Shown here piece after piece: positions 1-10,060 of a stretch of 64,000 nt of DNA (the first letter of the stretch is position 1; every line of letters starts with the position of its first letter). A model generated the notes under the pieces. The model was not told the DNA's origin and did not search any database. It saw nothing but the letters and a program-made list of their open reading frames with translations. Location: positions 61,372-125,371 of the forward strand of contig JADFXV010000001.1 of NCBI GenBank assembly GCA_015233395.1, given 5' to 3'. Source of the stretch: Desulfovibrionaceae bacterium (lineage in GTDB: Bacteria; Desulfobacterota; Desulfovibrionia; Desulfovibrionales; Desulfovibrionaceae). Both the position numbers and the translations under genes were made by a program.

Positions 1-824
1 TCTCCAAGGCCTCCAAACAGACCGGCATCATCGTGGCCCTGTGCGGCGCCGGAGCCGACGAGCTCCACGGCGGCTACGGACATTTTGCGACCCTGGCCGG
101 ACTTGCCGCAGCCGCCCGAGTGCCGGGTCTGTTGCCCTTGATGCGCGCAGTCGTCCCGGCAATGGCCAATCTCCGGGCAGGCCGGGCCATGGCCGACCGG
201 GCCGGGCTTCTGCTTTCCGCCGCTCCGGATATTGCCGCCATGGTGGCGGAAAAACGCCGGTTTTTCACACCTGGCCAGATCGCTGCGCTCTGGCCGGACC
301 ACGGCCGATTTCGCGACCGGGCCGAGGCCGAGCAGACGAGCCAGACAGGCCGGGCGGGCGCATTGCCCCTACTGAGCCAAATATCCTTGGCCGAAATCTC
401 GGGTTACCTCAAGAACACGCTGCTGCGCGACGCCGACTGGGCGGCCATGGCCAACCACCAGGAATTGCGCGTCCCTTACCTGGGAAAAGCGTATATGGAG
501 CTGGTCCTGAGCGTGCCTTGGCGGCTCAAGGCCAGGCAGGGCAAAATCAACAAGCCGCTGCTTGCCGGCGTGATTTCCGGCCAAAACCGGCATGTGATCA
601 ACCGGCCCAAGACCGGTTTCGAACTGGACTACGGCCTGATGTTGACCGGGCCGTTGCGCGGGGAGTTCGTTCAAGCCGCCGCGACCCTGAACTCGGGCTA
701 CGGGTTCACTCTAAAGCCCGAAACCATGCTGCGCGGCCTGGGCGACCCGGGCGCGGACAAGTTGGCCCGGCGGGTCTTCGCCCTGTACGCCTTGGGCAGC
801 TATCTCAGCCGCCACGGACTGTGA
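1..824 (+). CDS. Asparagine synthase-like protein, C-terminal part (5'-truncated by window edge)
   Basis: The reading frame is open from the first bases, so the true start lies upstream. Visible near the left end is a GADELHGGY segment, matching the conserved GADELFGGY region of the ATP-pyrophosphatase (synthetase) domain of class B asparagine synthetases. Further on, ELRVPYLGK followed by GKINKPLL matches the conserved tail of that domain. The family adenylates aspartate, or another carboxylate, and amidates it with glutamine-derived ammonia. Copies inside polysaccharide loci are often thought to amidate sugar acids or tailor surface glycans rather than make free asparagine. A GT4 transferase and an O-antigen ligase-like protein follow at once on the same strand, which supports that role. 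The glutaminase half, if present, is outside the window. Confidence 0.8.
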   Translation, partial: SKASKQTGIIVALCGAGADELHGGYGHFATLAGLAAAARVPGLLPLMRAVVPAMANLRAGRAMADRAGLLLSAAPDIAAMVAEKRRFFTPGQIAALWPDHGRFRDRAEAEQTSQTGRAGALPLLSQISLAEISGYLKNTLLRDADWAAMANHQELRVPYLGKAYMELVLSVPWRLKARQGKINKPLLAGVISGQNRHVINRPKTGFELDYGLMLTGPLRGEFVQAAATLNSGYGFTLKPETMLRGLGDPGADKLARRVFALYALGSYLSRHGL

Positions 825-845
825 GCCGGAGCCGGTGAACGAGAC

Positions 846-2024
846 GTGAAAATCATCCATTACATCCCCGTCTATGCCCCGGCTTGGGAATTCGGCGGGC
901 CGGTGCTGAGCGTCAGCCAGTTGTGCGAGGCCTTGGCCGGGCAAGGCCATGAAGTGGAGGTCGTGACCAGCGACGCGGGAATCGCCCCGGAAGAGGGCGT
1001 ATCCTCCGGCGCGCGGCTTGTCCGCAACGGGGTCGCGGTGACGTATTATCAACGCGTCCCGGGCCTGGGCGTCAAAAGCCCGGACATGGAGGCGGCCATC
1101 CGGGCGCGCGCCGGCTGGGCCGACATCATCCATGTCACCGGAGTCTGGCAGCGGGTGAGCCGCGCCGCCCGCGCGGCCGCCCAGGCGGAGAAAACGCCAT
1201 ATGTCGTCTCGCCGCGAGGCGCGCTCGGGGTCTATTCCTGGGGCCAAAAAAGACTCAAAAAGAGCCTGTACTATCTGCTTGCCGAGCGCGCCAACATGCG
1301 CGCCGCTTCGGGGGTGCATTATACTTCGGAAATGGAGCGTCTGGAGTGCGCCCACTTTCGTTTCCCGGGCCTGGCCCGGGTCATTCCCAACGGCATCGAC
1401 ACGGCGCTGTGGCGGCGCGACGCCCCCGGCGGGGAAGCCTGGCGCCGGGACAAGGGTTTCGGCCCCGAGGTCTGCGTCATCTTAAGCGCCGGCAGACTGC
1501 ATCACAAAAAAGGCCTGGATCTCTTGCCCGAGACGCTCAATCGACTTTCGGAGATCGATTTCAGGATGGTTTTCGTGGGCGGCGACGACGACGGAACCAG
1601 GGCTGCGCTTCAAACCGCCTTTGACCGGCTCGGCGTGTCCGGGCGAGTGTTTTTTTATGACCGGCTGCCTCCCGAGACGCTGCGCGCGGTGTATTCGGCC
1701 GCCGATATTTTCGTCTTGCCAAGCCGCCACGAGAATTTCGGCAACGTCGTGCTGGAGGCCATGGCCTGCGGCTGTACGGCGCTGATTTCGGACATGGTCG
1801 GGTTTCACCTTGAGGCGCAAACCACGGGGCTTGCCCATGTCTTGCCGCGCGACCCAGCCCGGTGGGCGGCAAAACTGGCCGAGCTCGCCCGGGCGTCCAT
1901 GCCGGCGCGCGAGCGCCAGGAGCGAACGGAAACCTTGCGGGAGCGTTTCGACATCAGACGTTCGGCCGAAGGCATGGCGGCGTTTTATCGACAGATTCTG
2001 GCCGGAAGGCGCTGCGCTCCATGA
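846..2024 (+). CDS. Glycosyltransferase family 4 (GT-B fold)
   Basis: 392 residues from a GTG codon; the family's usual length is about 350-420. The N-terminal half has the GPVLSVSQL glycine-rich acceptor loop typical of GT4. The C-terminal half carries GRLHHKKGLDLL (start of the nucleotide-sugar domain), then SRHENFGNVVLEAMACG, the EX7E motif that binds the donor sugar nucleotide. There is no signal peptide or clear membrane span, so it probably works at the cytoplasmic face on a lipid-linked glycan. It lies 21 bases after the asparagine synthase-like gene, and its stop overlaps the next start as ATGA, so the three look like one transcription unit. Donor and acceptor sugars cannot be read from sequence. 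Confidence 0.88.
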   Translation: MKIIHYIPVYAPAWEFGGPVLSVSQLCEALAGQGHEVEVVTSDAGIAPEEGVSSGARLVRNGVAVTYYQRVPGLGVKSPDMEAAIRARAGWADIIHVTGVWQRVSRAARAAAQAEKTPYVVSPRGALGVYSWGQKRLKKSLYYLLAERANMRAASGVHYTSEMERLECAHFRFPGLARVIPNGIDTALWRRDAPGGEAWRRDKGFGPEVCVILSAGRLHHKKGLDLLPETLNRLSEIDFRMVFVGGDDDGTRAALQTAFDRLGVSGRVFFYDRLPPETLRAVYSAADIFVLPSRHENFGNVVLEAMACGCTALISDMVGFHLEAQTTGLAHVLPRDPARWAAKLAELARASMPARERQERTETLRERFDIRRSAEGMAAFYRQILAGRRCAP

Positions 2025-4030
2025 AACTCAAGGATTTCATGACGCTTTCGTTTTACGCTGCGGCCCAGGTTCTGGCTCTGTGCCTGTGTTTCCTGCAACT
2101 GGCCGGGTTTGTCCTGCAAAATCCGTATCAGACACCCAGCCCCTGGTTGCGGCTCGGTCTGGCGGGGGGGCTTTTTTTTGTCGGCTGGCGTTTTGCCGTT
2201 GCCGGTCTGATCGGTTTTTTCCTTTTTATTCCGGTCAGCGGTTTTATGCACTTGCGGCTGGGCCTTGAAAACATCCTTCTGGAGACGCTTTTTTGCGGCA
2301 TGTACCTGGGGTGGGCTGCGCGCAAAGCCGTTTCCAGGGAGCTCTTTGGCCGGGACATGCCTCTGGCGGCAGTGTGTTCCCATGGCCTGATTATCGTGGT
2401 CTTTTGTTCGATGCTGGGAGTATTGCGTTTTTTTACGCCCGATTTTTTTATCTATCGCATTCTCTTTACTCAGCCGCTTGACCAGATCGACGTGCTGTTT
2501 TCTTACCGGGCTGGCTTGACCTTGATCTGCGCGCTGTGCCTTTTTGAAATGGTTCGGCGCGAAAGCCCGAGCTTGCTTCCCAGTGGGCGTCTTTACCGGA
2601 TTATTGTCTTGCAGGCCGGGCTCATTGCCGTATTTTCCGCTATCCAGCTTTTTTTTCAGTATCCGGTCATGCGCTTGCCGGGCCTTTTTTCCCCGTTTGC
2701 CGACATCCATTCCTTTGCCGGGTATGCGGTGTTGCTGTTCGTTTTCTTTCTATCCACCTCGTTGCCTCCAGCCATTGCCGGTCCTGGCCAAACCAGGAGG
2801 AAAGCAAGGATATTGCCGGGCTGTTTAGCCGGGATATTTCTGGCCTGCATCGTTTTGTCCAATTCGCGCAGCACCTGGCTGGTCGCCTTGGCTGCCTTGG
2901 CGGCCGCGCTCCTCTCCCGGACCAGCAGGCGCAAGGCGCTGGCCTGGACCGGGGCCGGACTGGTGTCGCTGGTTGTTTTGAGCGGGATTTTCCACGGTGC
3001 GACAAGGGACTTTGGAGACACGCTTTCCACTTCGATGCGTCACAACATCGTCGTGCGCGTCCGCAACCTCATCAGCCTGCCGGGGGATTTTTTGACGCAT
3101 CGGAGCAGAGGCGAGGTGCAGACCGTCAATAGTCGCTTGAGCCTCTGGAAACGAGCGCTTGAATTGGCGTGGAGCGATCCGGTCGCCGGCGCCGGCATCG
3201 GATCGTTTTACAGAAATTCGGCCGCCTCCGACGCCTCCGAAGAAAAATGCGGGACGCAAACCGCTGCTACCGCGCGCCAGAATGTGCACAACTGGTATCT
3301 GCAACTTCTCGCCGAACTCGGCGCGCCGGGATTTGCGCTCATGCTGGGCCTGATCTGGATGTGTGTTTCACCGGCCGTAAGCGAGCCCGCAAGCGGAAGT
3401 CAGGTCAAACGCGCCCTGGGCCTTGGACTGACCGCGTACGGAGCGTCTTGCCTGGCGAGCCACCATCTGATCCTCAACACGCAGCAATACATGATCTTTT
3501 TTTTGCTTGCCTGGCTGTGTCCTCAACCGCCTGGGAAAGCCCTCCGGCATCGCTGGTCCGTTGTCGTTGCCGGCGCGGTCGCGCTCGTGGCCGGTTATCA
3601 GTTGCTTGGCCCCATGGCTGCGCAGCCGCCGACCGCCGCATACGGCCTGTATCCGAGGGAGGCTGGCGACGCGCTTGGGCGGCGGTGGACTATGCGGGAA
3701 TTCGGCTTTCCCGTGAGGGTCGAAAATGACGTGATGTTTTTGGAGTTTCAGGGGGCCGCGCCCAATATTCCCGGCGGCCGTCAACGGCTCACGCTTTTCT
3801 TGGACGGCCGGGAGTTCGACGAGGTGATTTTGGACTCGGCGGCGGCCAAGAGGCTTGGCTACCCCACCGGCGACCGTATTGGCCAAACCGTGCGCCTGAG
3901 CGGCAAATTGGACCGCGCCTATAATCCCGCCACGCGCGGAGCGGGCGGTGACAACCGCGACTTGGGCGTGCTGACCGGCGATGTTCGTTTTTTACCGGAT
4001 CTGCCGGGTTCGCCTCCCTCTGGCCGCTAG
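2021..4030 (+). CDS. O-antigen ligase / Wzy-C family membrane protein
   Basis: 669 residues counted from the ATG that overlaps the previous stop; an upstream in-frame start at 1862 would lie inside the GT4 gene and is not used. Many hydrophobic segments span roughly residues 1-330 and 430-520. The Wzy_C signature region is present: GAGIGSFY, then HNWYLQLLAELG, matching the conserved H-N-x-Y-L-Q...E-G periplasmic loop. A poorly conserved soluble tail of about 130 residues follows the last membrane segment and may be periplasmic. The family transfers polymerised glycan from undecaprenyl diphosphate to lipid A core or to protein, or polymerises repeat units. Which reaction applies here is not decidable; the context is a surface glycan locus. 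Confidence 0.82.
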   Translation: MKLKDFMTLSFYAAAQVLALCLCFLQLAGFVLQNPYQTPSPWLRLGLAGGLFFVGWRFAVAGLIGFFLFIPVSGFMHLRLGLENILLETLFCGMYLGWAARKAVSRELFGRDMPLAAVCSHGLIIVVFCSMLGVLRFFTPDFFIYRILFTQPLDQIDVLFSYRAGLTLICALCLFEMVRRESPSLLPSGRLYRIIVLQAGLIAVFSAIQLFFQYPVMRLPGLFSPFADIHSFAGYAVLLFVFFLSTSLPPAIAGPGQTRRKARILPGCLAGIFLACIVLSNSRSTWLVALAALAAALLSRTSRRKALAWTGAGLVSLVVLSGIFHGATRDFGDTLSTSMRHNIVVRVRNLISLPGDFLTHRSRGEVQTVNSRLSLWKRALELAWSDPVAGAGIGSFYRNSAASDASEEKCGTQTAATARQNVHNWYLQLLAELGAPGFALMLGLIWMCVSPAVSEPASGSQVKRALGLGLTAYGASCLASHHLILNTQQYMIFFLLAWLCPQPPGKALRHRWSVVVAGAVALVAGYQLLGPMAAQPPTAAYGLYPREAGDALGRRWTMREFGFPVRVENDVMFLEFQGAAPNIPGGRQRLTLFLDGREFDEVILDSAAAKRLGYPTGDRIGQTVRLSGKLDRAYNPATRGAGGDNRDLGVLTGDVRFLPDLPGSPPSGR

Positions 4031-4038
4031 AGCTCGTT

Positions 4039-5049
4039 TTATTCCAAGAAGTCTTTTATTTGGCGCAAAAAGGCATGTAAAAAAGCCTTGGTCACGACGT
4101 TCCCGTTGATCCGTAATTGATAGAAATGGGCCACGAGATTGCCTTTGGTGGTTTTCGTGCGCCGAAAATAGTGGTCGTGGACCTGGCCGCTACTTGGGCC
4201 GCTGCCGCCAAAAGTCAACACCCAGGCGTCCTGGTCGAGCGACCATGTCGAATCGAATTTTCCCAGCCCGGCCGCCCGTCTTTCCAGAAAGGCCTGAAAT
4301 TCCTTCAATGTGAACGGACGGCCCTTCTTGTCCGTTACCCCCAGGAATTCGCCGAGTTCTGAAAAAATGACGACCGGCAAAAGGGCGAGATCGGCCGGAG
4401 GGGCAAATAAATCATCCGGGCTTACCCTTTGTGCATAGCCCGGGGAGGCAGCTTCCTCCGCGACTTCCGGCCGGGCTTCTTTCCGAGAAACGCCTTGGGA
4501 CGGCCCTACGGCGTAGCCGGTTTTGCCGGGCAGTTCGATCAAGGATTCGAGTTTGGCGAGAAGTTCGTTTTGCAGTGTGTTGGAGCGGTTGTGCAGGGCA
4601 AAAAGATCTTCCAGAAGTTTTTCCACTCGGCTGACGCGCCGGCTGGTGTTTTCGAAAAGGGTTTCCACGGCCTTCAGTCGTTCCGGTAAGCCCTCGGCCG
4701 GCCCGGATTGTTCGTTCGCCATGGGGGACAAATCTTCCAAAGAGATCGGGCCGTGTGTCGACCCAGATGCTTTCGATAAGTGACGATATTTAAAAAAGCT
4801 AGGAAATTCAAGGGACAGCACCTCGGTTATTTTTTTTACGGGCAGTCCATCGCCAAACAGGCTTCGGATTTTCCGGCAAACTTCCAACGACGTGGCATGA
4901 AAGCGGAGCGGTCTTCCTTCACGGGCAATCGGTAAAAATGCGCCGAACTGGCGGCGGTAATTTTTGACCGTCGTGACTGAAACCCCGAGGTCGCGAGCGA
5001 GGTCTTCGTGTGTGACTGTTTTTATGTCGTCCGGGGTGGAAAGGTCCAT
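4039..5049 (-). CDS. MerR-type helix-turn-helix protein of unknown regulon
   Basis: 336 residues. Residues about 12-75 (EDLARDLGVSVTTVKNYRR then REGRPLRF) look like a MerR/HTH_17 winged helix that reads a two-half operator. Residues about 115-170 are rich in heptad leucines (ETLFENTSRRVSRVEKLLEDL) and probably form a dimerising coiled coil. The C-terminal 110 residues have a hydrophobic and aromatic pattern I do not recognise. No metal-binding cysteines or known ligand domain are visible. It converges on the O-antigen ligase gene with only eight bases between stops, so it is probably unrelated to that unit. It may instead act on its own promoter region (5050-5400), which also serves the divergent gene at 5401. 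That target is inference. Confidence 0.6.
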   Translation of the reverse strand: MDLSTPDDIKTVTHEDLARDLGVSVTTVKNYRRQFGAFLPIAREGRPLRFHATSLEVCRKIRSLFGDGLPVKKITEVLSLEFPSFFKYRHLSKASGSTHGPISLEDLSPMANEQSGPAEGLPERLKAVETLFENTSRRVSRVEKLLEDLFALHNRSNTLQNELLAKLESLIELPGKTGYAVGPSQGVSRKEARPEVAEEAASPGYAQRVSPDDLFAPPADLALLPVVIFSELGEFLGVTDKKGRPFTLKEFQAFLERRAAGLGKFDSTWSLDQDAWVLTFGGSGPSSGQVHDHYFRRTKTTKGNLVAHFYQLRINGNVVTKAFLHAFLRQIKDFLE

Positions 5050-5301
5050 TGCGTCAGTTACCGGAATGTTTTTATGGCACTATTATTGATGGCTATTTCT
5101 TTTATACGCCCATTAAGCCGTTGAGTCAAGTTCGCGGCAGCCTGCTTTGCGGCCAGTTGGCGCCGCCTTCTGGCAAGGCGGGCAGGAGAAAGCGCGGGTG
5201 TGCTTTATGTGTGTAAAAACAGGCGACACCTGATTCCGGACGTCTGCGCGGGCGCCAGTGTGTCCGTGGCGCTTCACGGCGGTTCGTCCGTGGTTTTGAT
5301 C

Positions 5302-5329
5302 TTTACTTTTCGAGGTGTTTTGGTATGTT
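5302..5329 (+). promoter_or_regulatory. Candidate sigma-70 promoter for the RsbRD-like gene and perhaps dsrMKJOP
   Basis: A -35-like TTTACT (5302-5307) is followed after 16 bases by TATGTT (5324-5329), preceded by TG as an extended -10. It lies about 70 bases before the start at 5401. The rest of 5050-5301 is intergenic and AT-rich next to the divergent MerR-type gene; I see no RNA gene in it. The match is moderate only. Confidence 0.35.
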
Positions 5330-5400
5330 CCCCGCGTTTGTGAAAAAATAAACGATTCTCCTCGCCCGAGCGCAAGGAGAGCAACCCTTCCGAAGAGCCC

Positions 5401-5958
5401 ATGCCCACCCTGTCGGACCTGATCGAGAAAAATAAAGAGCCCCTCCTCTCGCGGTGGCTCGATCTGATTTTAGCGACCTACGCCAAGGAAACGGCCCTCC
5501 TGTGGAAGCAGCAGAGAAACCAGTTCACCAATCCGGTCGGCAACCGGATTCGCGAGGGAATCCAGGGTATTCTGACGTGCTTGCTGGCGGACGAAAATGG
5601 ATCGTATCAAGAACAGGCTGCGGTTTTTTTGGACGATATCGTTCGGGTCAGGGCGGTGCAGGATTTCAAGCCTTCCGAGGCGGTATCCTTCATTTATCTG
5701 CTCAAAAAGGTCTTGCGTGAAGATCTGTGGGCGGAGATCAAGGCCTCGGACCTGTTTGTCGAATTGCTCGCGCTGGAGTCGAGGATCGACTCTTTAGCCT
5801 TGCTATCTCTGGACATCTATGCCAATTGCCGGGAAAAATTATATGCAATGCGCATCAAGGAAGTCAAGAACGTGCAAAAGCGTCTCCTTGAACGCGCCAA
5901 CATAATTTGCGGGTATTCCGATGTGCAGGCCGGAGGCGAAGATCGCTCCCCGGAGTAG
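5401..5958 (+). CDS. RsbRD N-terminal domain-like protein upstream of dsrMKJOP
   Basis: 185 residues, all helical in appearance, opening with LSDLIEKNKEPLLSRWLDLI. That start resembles the globin-like N-terminal domain of RsbR/RsbRD stressosome co-antagonists. No STAS domain follows, so this is a stand-alone sensor-like module. From memory, sulfate reducers of the Desulfovibrio group often carry a gene of this type just before dsrM. It may therefore be a cytoplasmic input or assembly factor for the Dsr membrane complex, but no function is established. The gap of 273 bases to dsrM is long for this compact genome and contains several inverted repeats. It has no transmembrane segment and no cysteine cluster. 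Confidence 0.65.
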   Translation: MPTLSDLIEKNKEPLLSRWLDLILATYAKETALLWKQQRNQFTNPVGNRIREGIQGILTCLLADENGSYQEQAAVFLDDIVRVRAVQDFKPSEAVSFIYLLKKVLREDLWAEIKASDLFVELLALESRIDSLALLSLDIYANCREKLYAMRIKEVKNVQKRLLERANIICGYSDVQAGGEDRSPE

Positions 5959-6231
5959 CCGGCCTCCGGCAATCGCCGCGATTCAATGCGATAGGTCCCG
6001 GCCTCGGGACGATTGAATTCTCGCCGCATCGCCCCGCGGCCGGCTTTTTGCGGCCTCGGGGATAGCGGGAGCGATGCTCCCGGCATACGTCATGAGGTGC
6101 GAAACTCCCGTGGAGTAAGCGCCCGGCCCGAGCAGGTTGTCCGTGCCCGGCGCCGGGCTCGCTTGCGACCGGGGGATGGTCCCAATAATCAACGAAGCCT
6201 CCCGGGGCGGCTTCAAGCGAGGTGAGGGCAC
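5959..6231 (+). other. Structured dsrM leader / intergenic region
   Basis: No gene is visible. Inverted repeats include TTCAAT ... GTCCCG-GCCT-CGGGAC ... ATTGAA near 5980-6020, forming one nested hairpin, and GGGAGC-GAT-GCTCCC near 6066-6080. A GGCCGGCTTTTTGCGGCC element near 6040-6056 also occurs. I see no known riboswitch class. It could be an attenuator or mRNA-processing region that sets dsrM expression relative to the upstream gene. Confidence 0.35.
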
Positions 6232-7236
6232 ATGGCAGCATTTTACTCCTTTATGGCGGTGTTGGCGCTGGTCTTCATCGCGGCCATCGGGGCTGGGTCG
6301 GCGGGGATGTATACGTTGTTCGGGGTGGCCATCCCGTACGTCGCCCTGCTCGTTTTCCTGGCGGGATTCATCTACAGGATCGTTTATTGGGCCAAATCGC
6401 CGGTGCCGTTTAGCATCGCCACCACCGGCGGCCAGCAGAAATCCTTGCCGTGGATCAAAAACAGCCCCTGGGATAACCCCTACACCGTCACCGGAACGGT
6501 CATCCGCATGATTCTCGAGGTGGTGACTTTCCGCTCCCTGTTCCGCAACACCAAGATCGACCTGCGCGTCGATAACGTGAAGGTGGTGTACGGTTCGGCC
6601 AAGTTTCTGTGGCTCTTCGCCCTGATCTTCCACATGGCTTTCTTCACCATCCTCATCAGGCACATGCGCCTGTTCCTGGATCCCGTGCCCGCCTGCATCC
6701 AGAAAATCGAATTTTTGGACAGCATCCTGCAAGTTGGCATTCCCACTCTCTATCAAACCGACCTGCTCATCCTGGTCGGCCTCACGTTTCTTTTGCTGCG
6801 CCGCATCGTTGACGTCAAAGTCAACTATATTTCCCTGGCCCAGGATTACTTCCCGCTCTTCCTCCTTCTGGGAATCGCCATCTCCGGCATCTATATGCGT
6901 TATTTCATCAAGGCCGACGTGATCTCCATCAAGGAGCTCACCATGGGGCTGCTTTCGTTCAAGCCCGCGCTGCCTGAAAAGGCCTTGGAAACCACCTTCT
7001 TCGTGCATCTGTTTCTGGTCAGCTGCCTGCTCGCTTATTTCCCGTTCAGCAAGCTGATGCATCTGGCCGGCGTGTTTTTGAGCCCGACTCGAAACCTGCC
7101 CAACAACACCCGCCGGCAACATTACACCAATCCCTGGAACGACCCCGCGATCAAGCCGCATTCGTATGCGGCCTACGAGGACGACTTCCGGGAGAAGATG
7201 ATCGAGGCGGGACTTCCCGTTGAAAAAGAGGCCTAA
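6232..7236 (+). CDS. dsrM: DsrM, membrane cytochrome b subunit of the DsrMKJOP complex
   Basis: 334 residues from an ATG with a GGTGAGG Shine-Dalgarno. Two hydrophobic segments lie within residues 1-50, and several more follow (about 120-145, 175-195, 205-225, 255-275), as in NarI-type diheme cytochrome b proteins. Histidines inside membrane segments (for example in LIFHMAFFTILIRHMR) are suitable b-heme ligands. DsrM forms a module with DsrK resembling HdrDE and exchanges electrons with menaquinol. The order M-K-J-O-P in the next five genes is canonical for sulfate reducers. The length is normal and nothing appears broken. Confidence 0.95.
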   Translation: MAAFYSFMAVLALVFIAAIGAGSAGMYTLFGVAIPYVALLVFLAGFIYRIVYWAKSPVPFSIATTGGQQKSLPWIKNSPWDNPYTVTGTVIRMILEVVTFRSLFRNTKIDLRVDNVKVVYGSAKFLWLFALIFHMAFFTILIRHMRLFLDPVPACIQKIEFLDSILQVGIPTLYQTDLLILVGLTFLLLRRIVDVKVNYISLAQDYFPLFLLLGIAISGIYMRYFIKADVISIKELTMGLLSFKPALPEKALETTFFVHLFLVSCLLAYFPFSKLMHLAGVFLSPTRNLPNNTRRQHYTNPWNDPAIKPHSYAAYEDDFREKMIEAGLPVEKEA

Positions 7237-7275
7237 GGGCCAGGCAACCGCAATTAGGTGCAAAAAGGAGCGACT

Positions 7276-8894
<1,619 letters not shown>

Positions 8895-8895
<1 letters not shown>

Positions 8896-9272
8896 TGTAC
8901 CACGCCAAATACATCATCCCGGCCTTGCTCGTGTTCCTGGCCGTCGTGACGTTCCCCTTCTGGGCCAAGGGCAAAGCCGTTTACCGGGTCGAGTTGAAGC
9001 TGCCCGCCAACCAGACCGAGTGCATCGAGGACACCGAGACCATGCGCACTTCGCACATGCAAATCCTCGATCATTGGCGCGACAAGGTCGTCCGGGAAGG
9101 CGAGCGCGTTTACACCAACGCCAAGGGCGTGAAATACAGCATGAGTCTGACCAACACCTGTATGAGCTGCCACTCCGACAAGGAGAAGTTCTGCGACAAG
9201 TGCCATAATTCGGTGGGCGTGGCCCCCTATTGTTGGAATTGCCATCTCACCACGCCGAAGGGGGGCAAATAA
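8895..9272 (+). CDS. dsrJ: DsrJ, triheme cytochrome c
   Basis: 125 residues. A hydrophobic N-terminal segment (residues 5-25) acts as a signal anchor and places the protein in the periplasm. Three CXXCH motifs (CMSCH, CDKCH, CWNCH) mark three covalent hemes in the C-terminal half. A lone cysteine near residue 44 (TECIED) is the likely equivalent of the unusual cysteine axial ligand reported for DsrJ hemes in this family. Its one-base overlaps with dsrK and dsrO fit tightly coupled synthesis of the complex. Short length is normal for the family. Confidence 0.95.
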
Positions 9273-10051
9273 TGGACAAGACCAGAAGAACGATCCTGAA
9301 ACTTGCCGGCGCTTCCGCCCTGGGCTTGGGCACCGGTTCTCTGGGACTGTTGGGCAAGGGGATCGCCTCGGCCGCCCCCACCCCCCCCACTGCCGCGAAC
9401 TATAACAGTCCTTTGCACGCCAAACGCTGGGCCATGGTCATCGACACCAAGAAATTCGATGACGCCCTGCTGCAAAAATGCGTCAAAGCCTGCCACACGA
9501 TCCACAATGTGCCGGATATCCCGACCAGGCAGAACATTAAATGGTTGTTTACAGGCGACTACGAGGAAACCTTTCCCACCGAGCACAACCACTTCGTCGC
9601 CGAAAAGGTGGAGCACCGCAAGTTCCTGATGCTGTGCAACCACTGCACCGAACCGCCCTGCGTCCGGGTGTGTCCGACCAAGGCCACCTTCAAGCGCGAA
9701 GACGGGCTGGTCATGATGGACTACCACCGCTGCATCGGTTGCCGCTATTGCATGGCAGGCTGCCCCTACGGCGCCCGCAGCTTCAACTTCATGGACCCGA
9801 GGCCGTATATCAAGGAGCAAAATCCCCTGTTCCCGACCAGAACCCGGGGCGTGGTGGAAAAATGCACCTTCTGCGTCGAACGTCTGGCGCAAGGCCTTAT
9901 GCCGGCCTGCGTCGAGGCGGCGGACGGGGCCATCTTCTTCGGCGATCTCGAAGACCCGGGGTCCGAAGTCCGCAAGGCGCTTCGTGAAAACTTCGCCATC
10001 CGCCGCAAACCGGATGCCGGCACCCAGCCCGGCGTCTACTACATCATCTGA
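9272..10051 (+). CDS. dsrO: DsrO, periplasmic ferredoxin-like subunit with Tat signal
   Basis: 259 residues from the ATG that overlaps the dsrJ stop. The N terminus is a twin-arginine leader (TRRTILKLAG, then a hydrophobic stretch ending near SAAP), so the folded iron-sulfur protein is exported by Tat. Cysteine groups include CNHCTEPPCVRVC, CIGCRYCMAGC and CTFCVERL...PAC, as in DmsB/HmeA-type polyferredoxins with several [4Fe-4S] clusters. It connects DsrJ in the periplasm with the integral membrane subunit DsrP. Nine bases separate its stop from dsrP. Confidence 0.94.
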   Translation: MDKTRRTILKLAGASALGLGTGSLGLLGKGIASAAPTPPTAANYNSPLHAKRWAMVIDTKKFDDALLQKCVKACHTIHNVPDIPTRQNIKWLFTGDYEETFPTEHNHFVAEKVEHRKFLMLCNHCTEPPCVRVCPTKATFKREDGLVMMDYHRCIGCRYCMAGCPYGARSFNFMDPRPYIKEQNPLFPTRTRGVVEKCTFCVERLAQGLMPACVEAADGAIFFGDLEDPGSEVRKALRENFAIRRKPDAGTQPGVYYII

Positions 10052-10060
10052 GGTGAGGCC

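Noticed and set aside
5959..6231. Riboswitch before dsrM
   Set aside because: Hairpins are present but no pattern of a known riboswitch class could be matched.
9227..9892. Minus-strand frame opposite dsrO
   Set aside because: Mirror of dsrO; the Tat signal and cysteine clusters lie on the plus strand.
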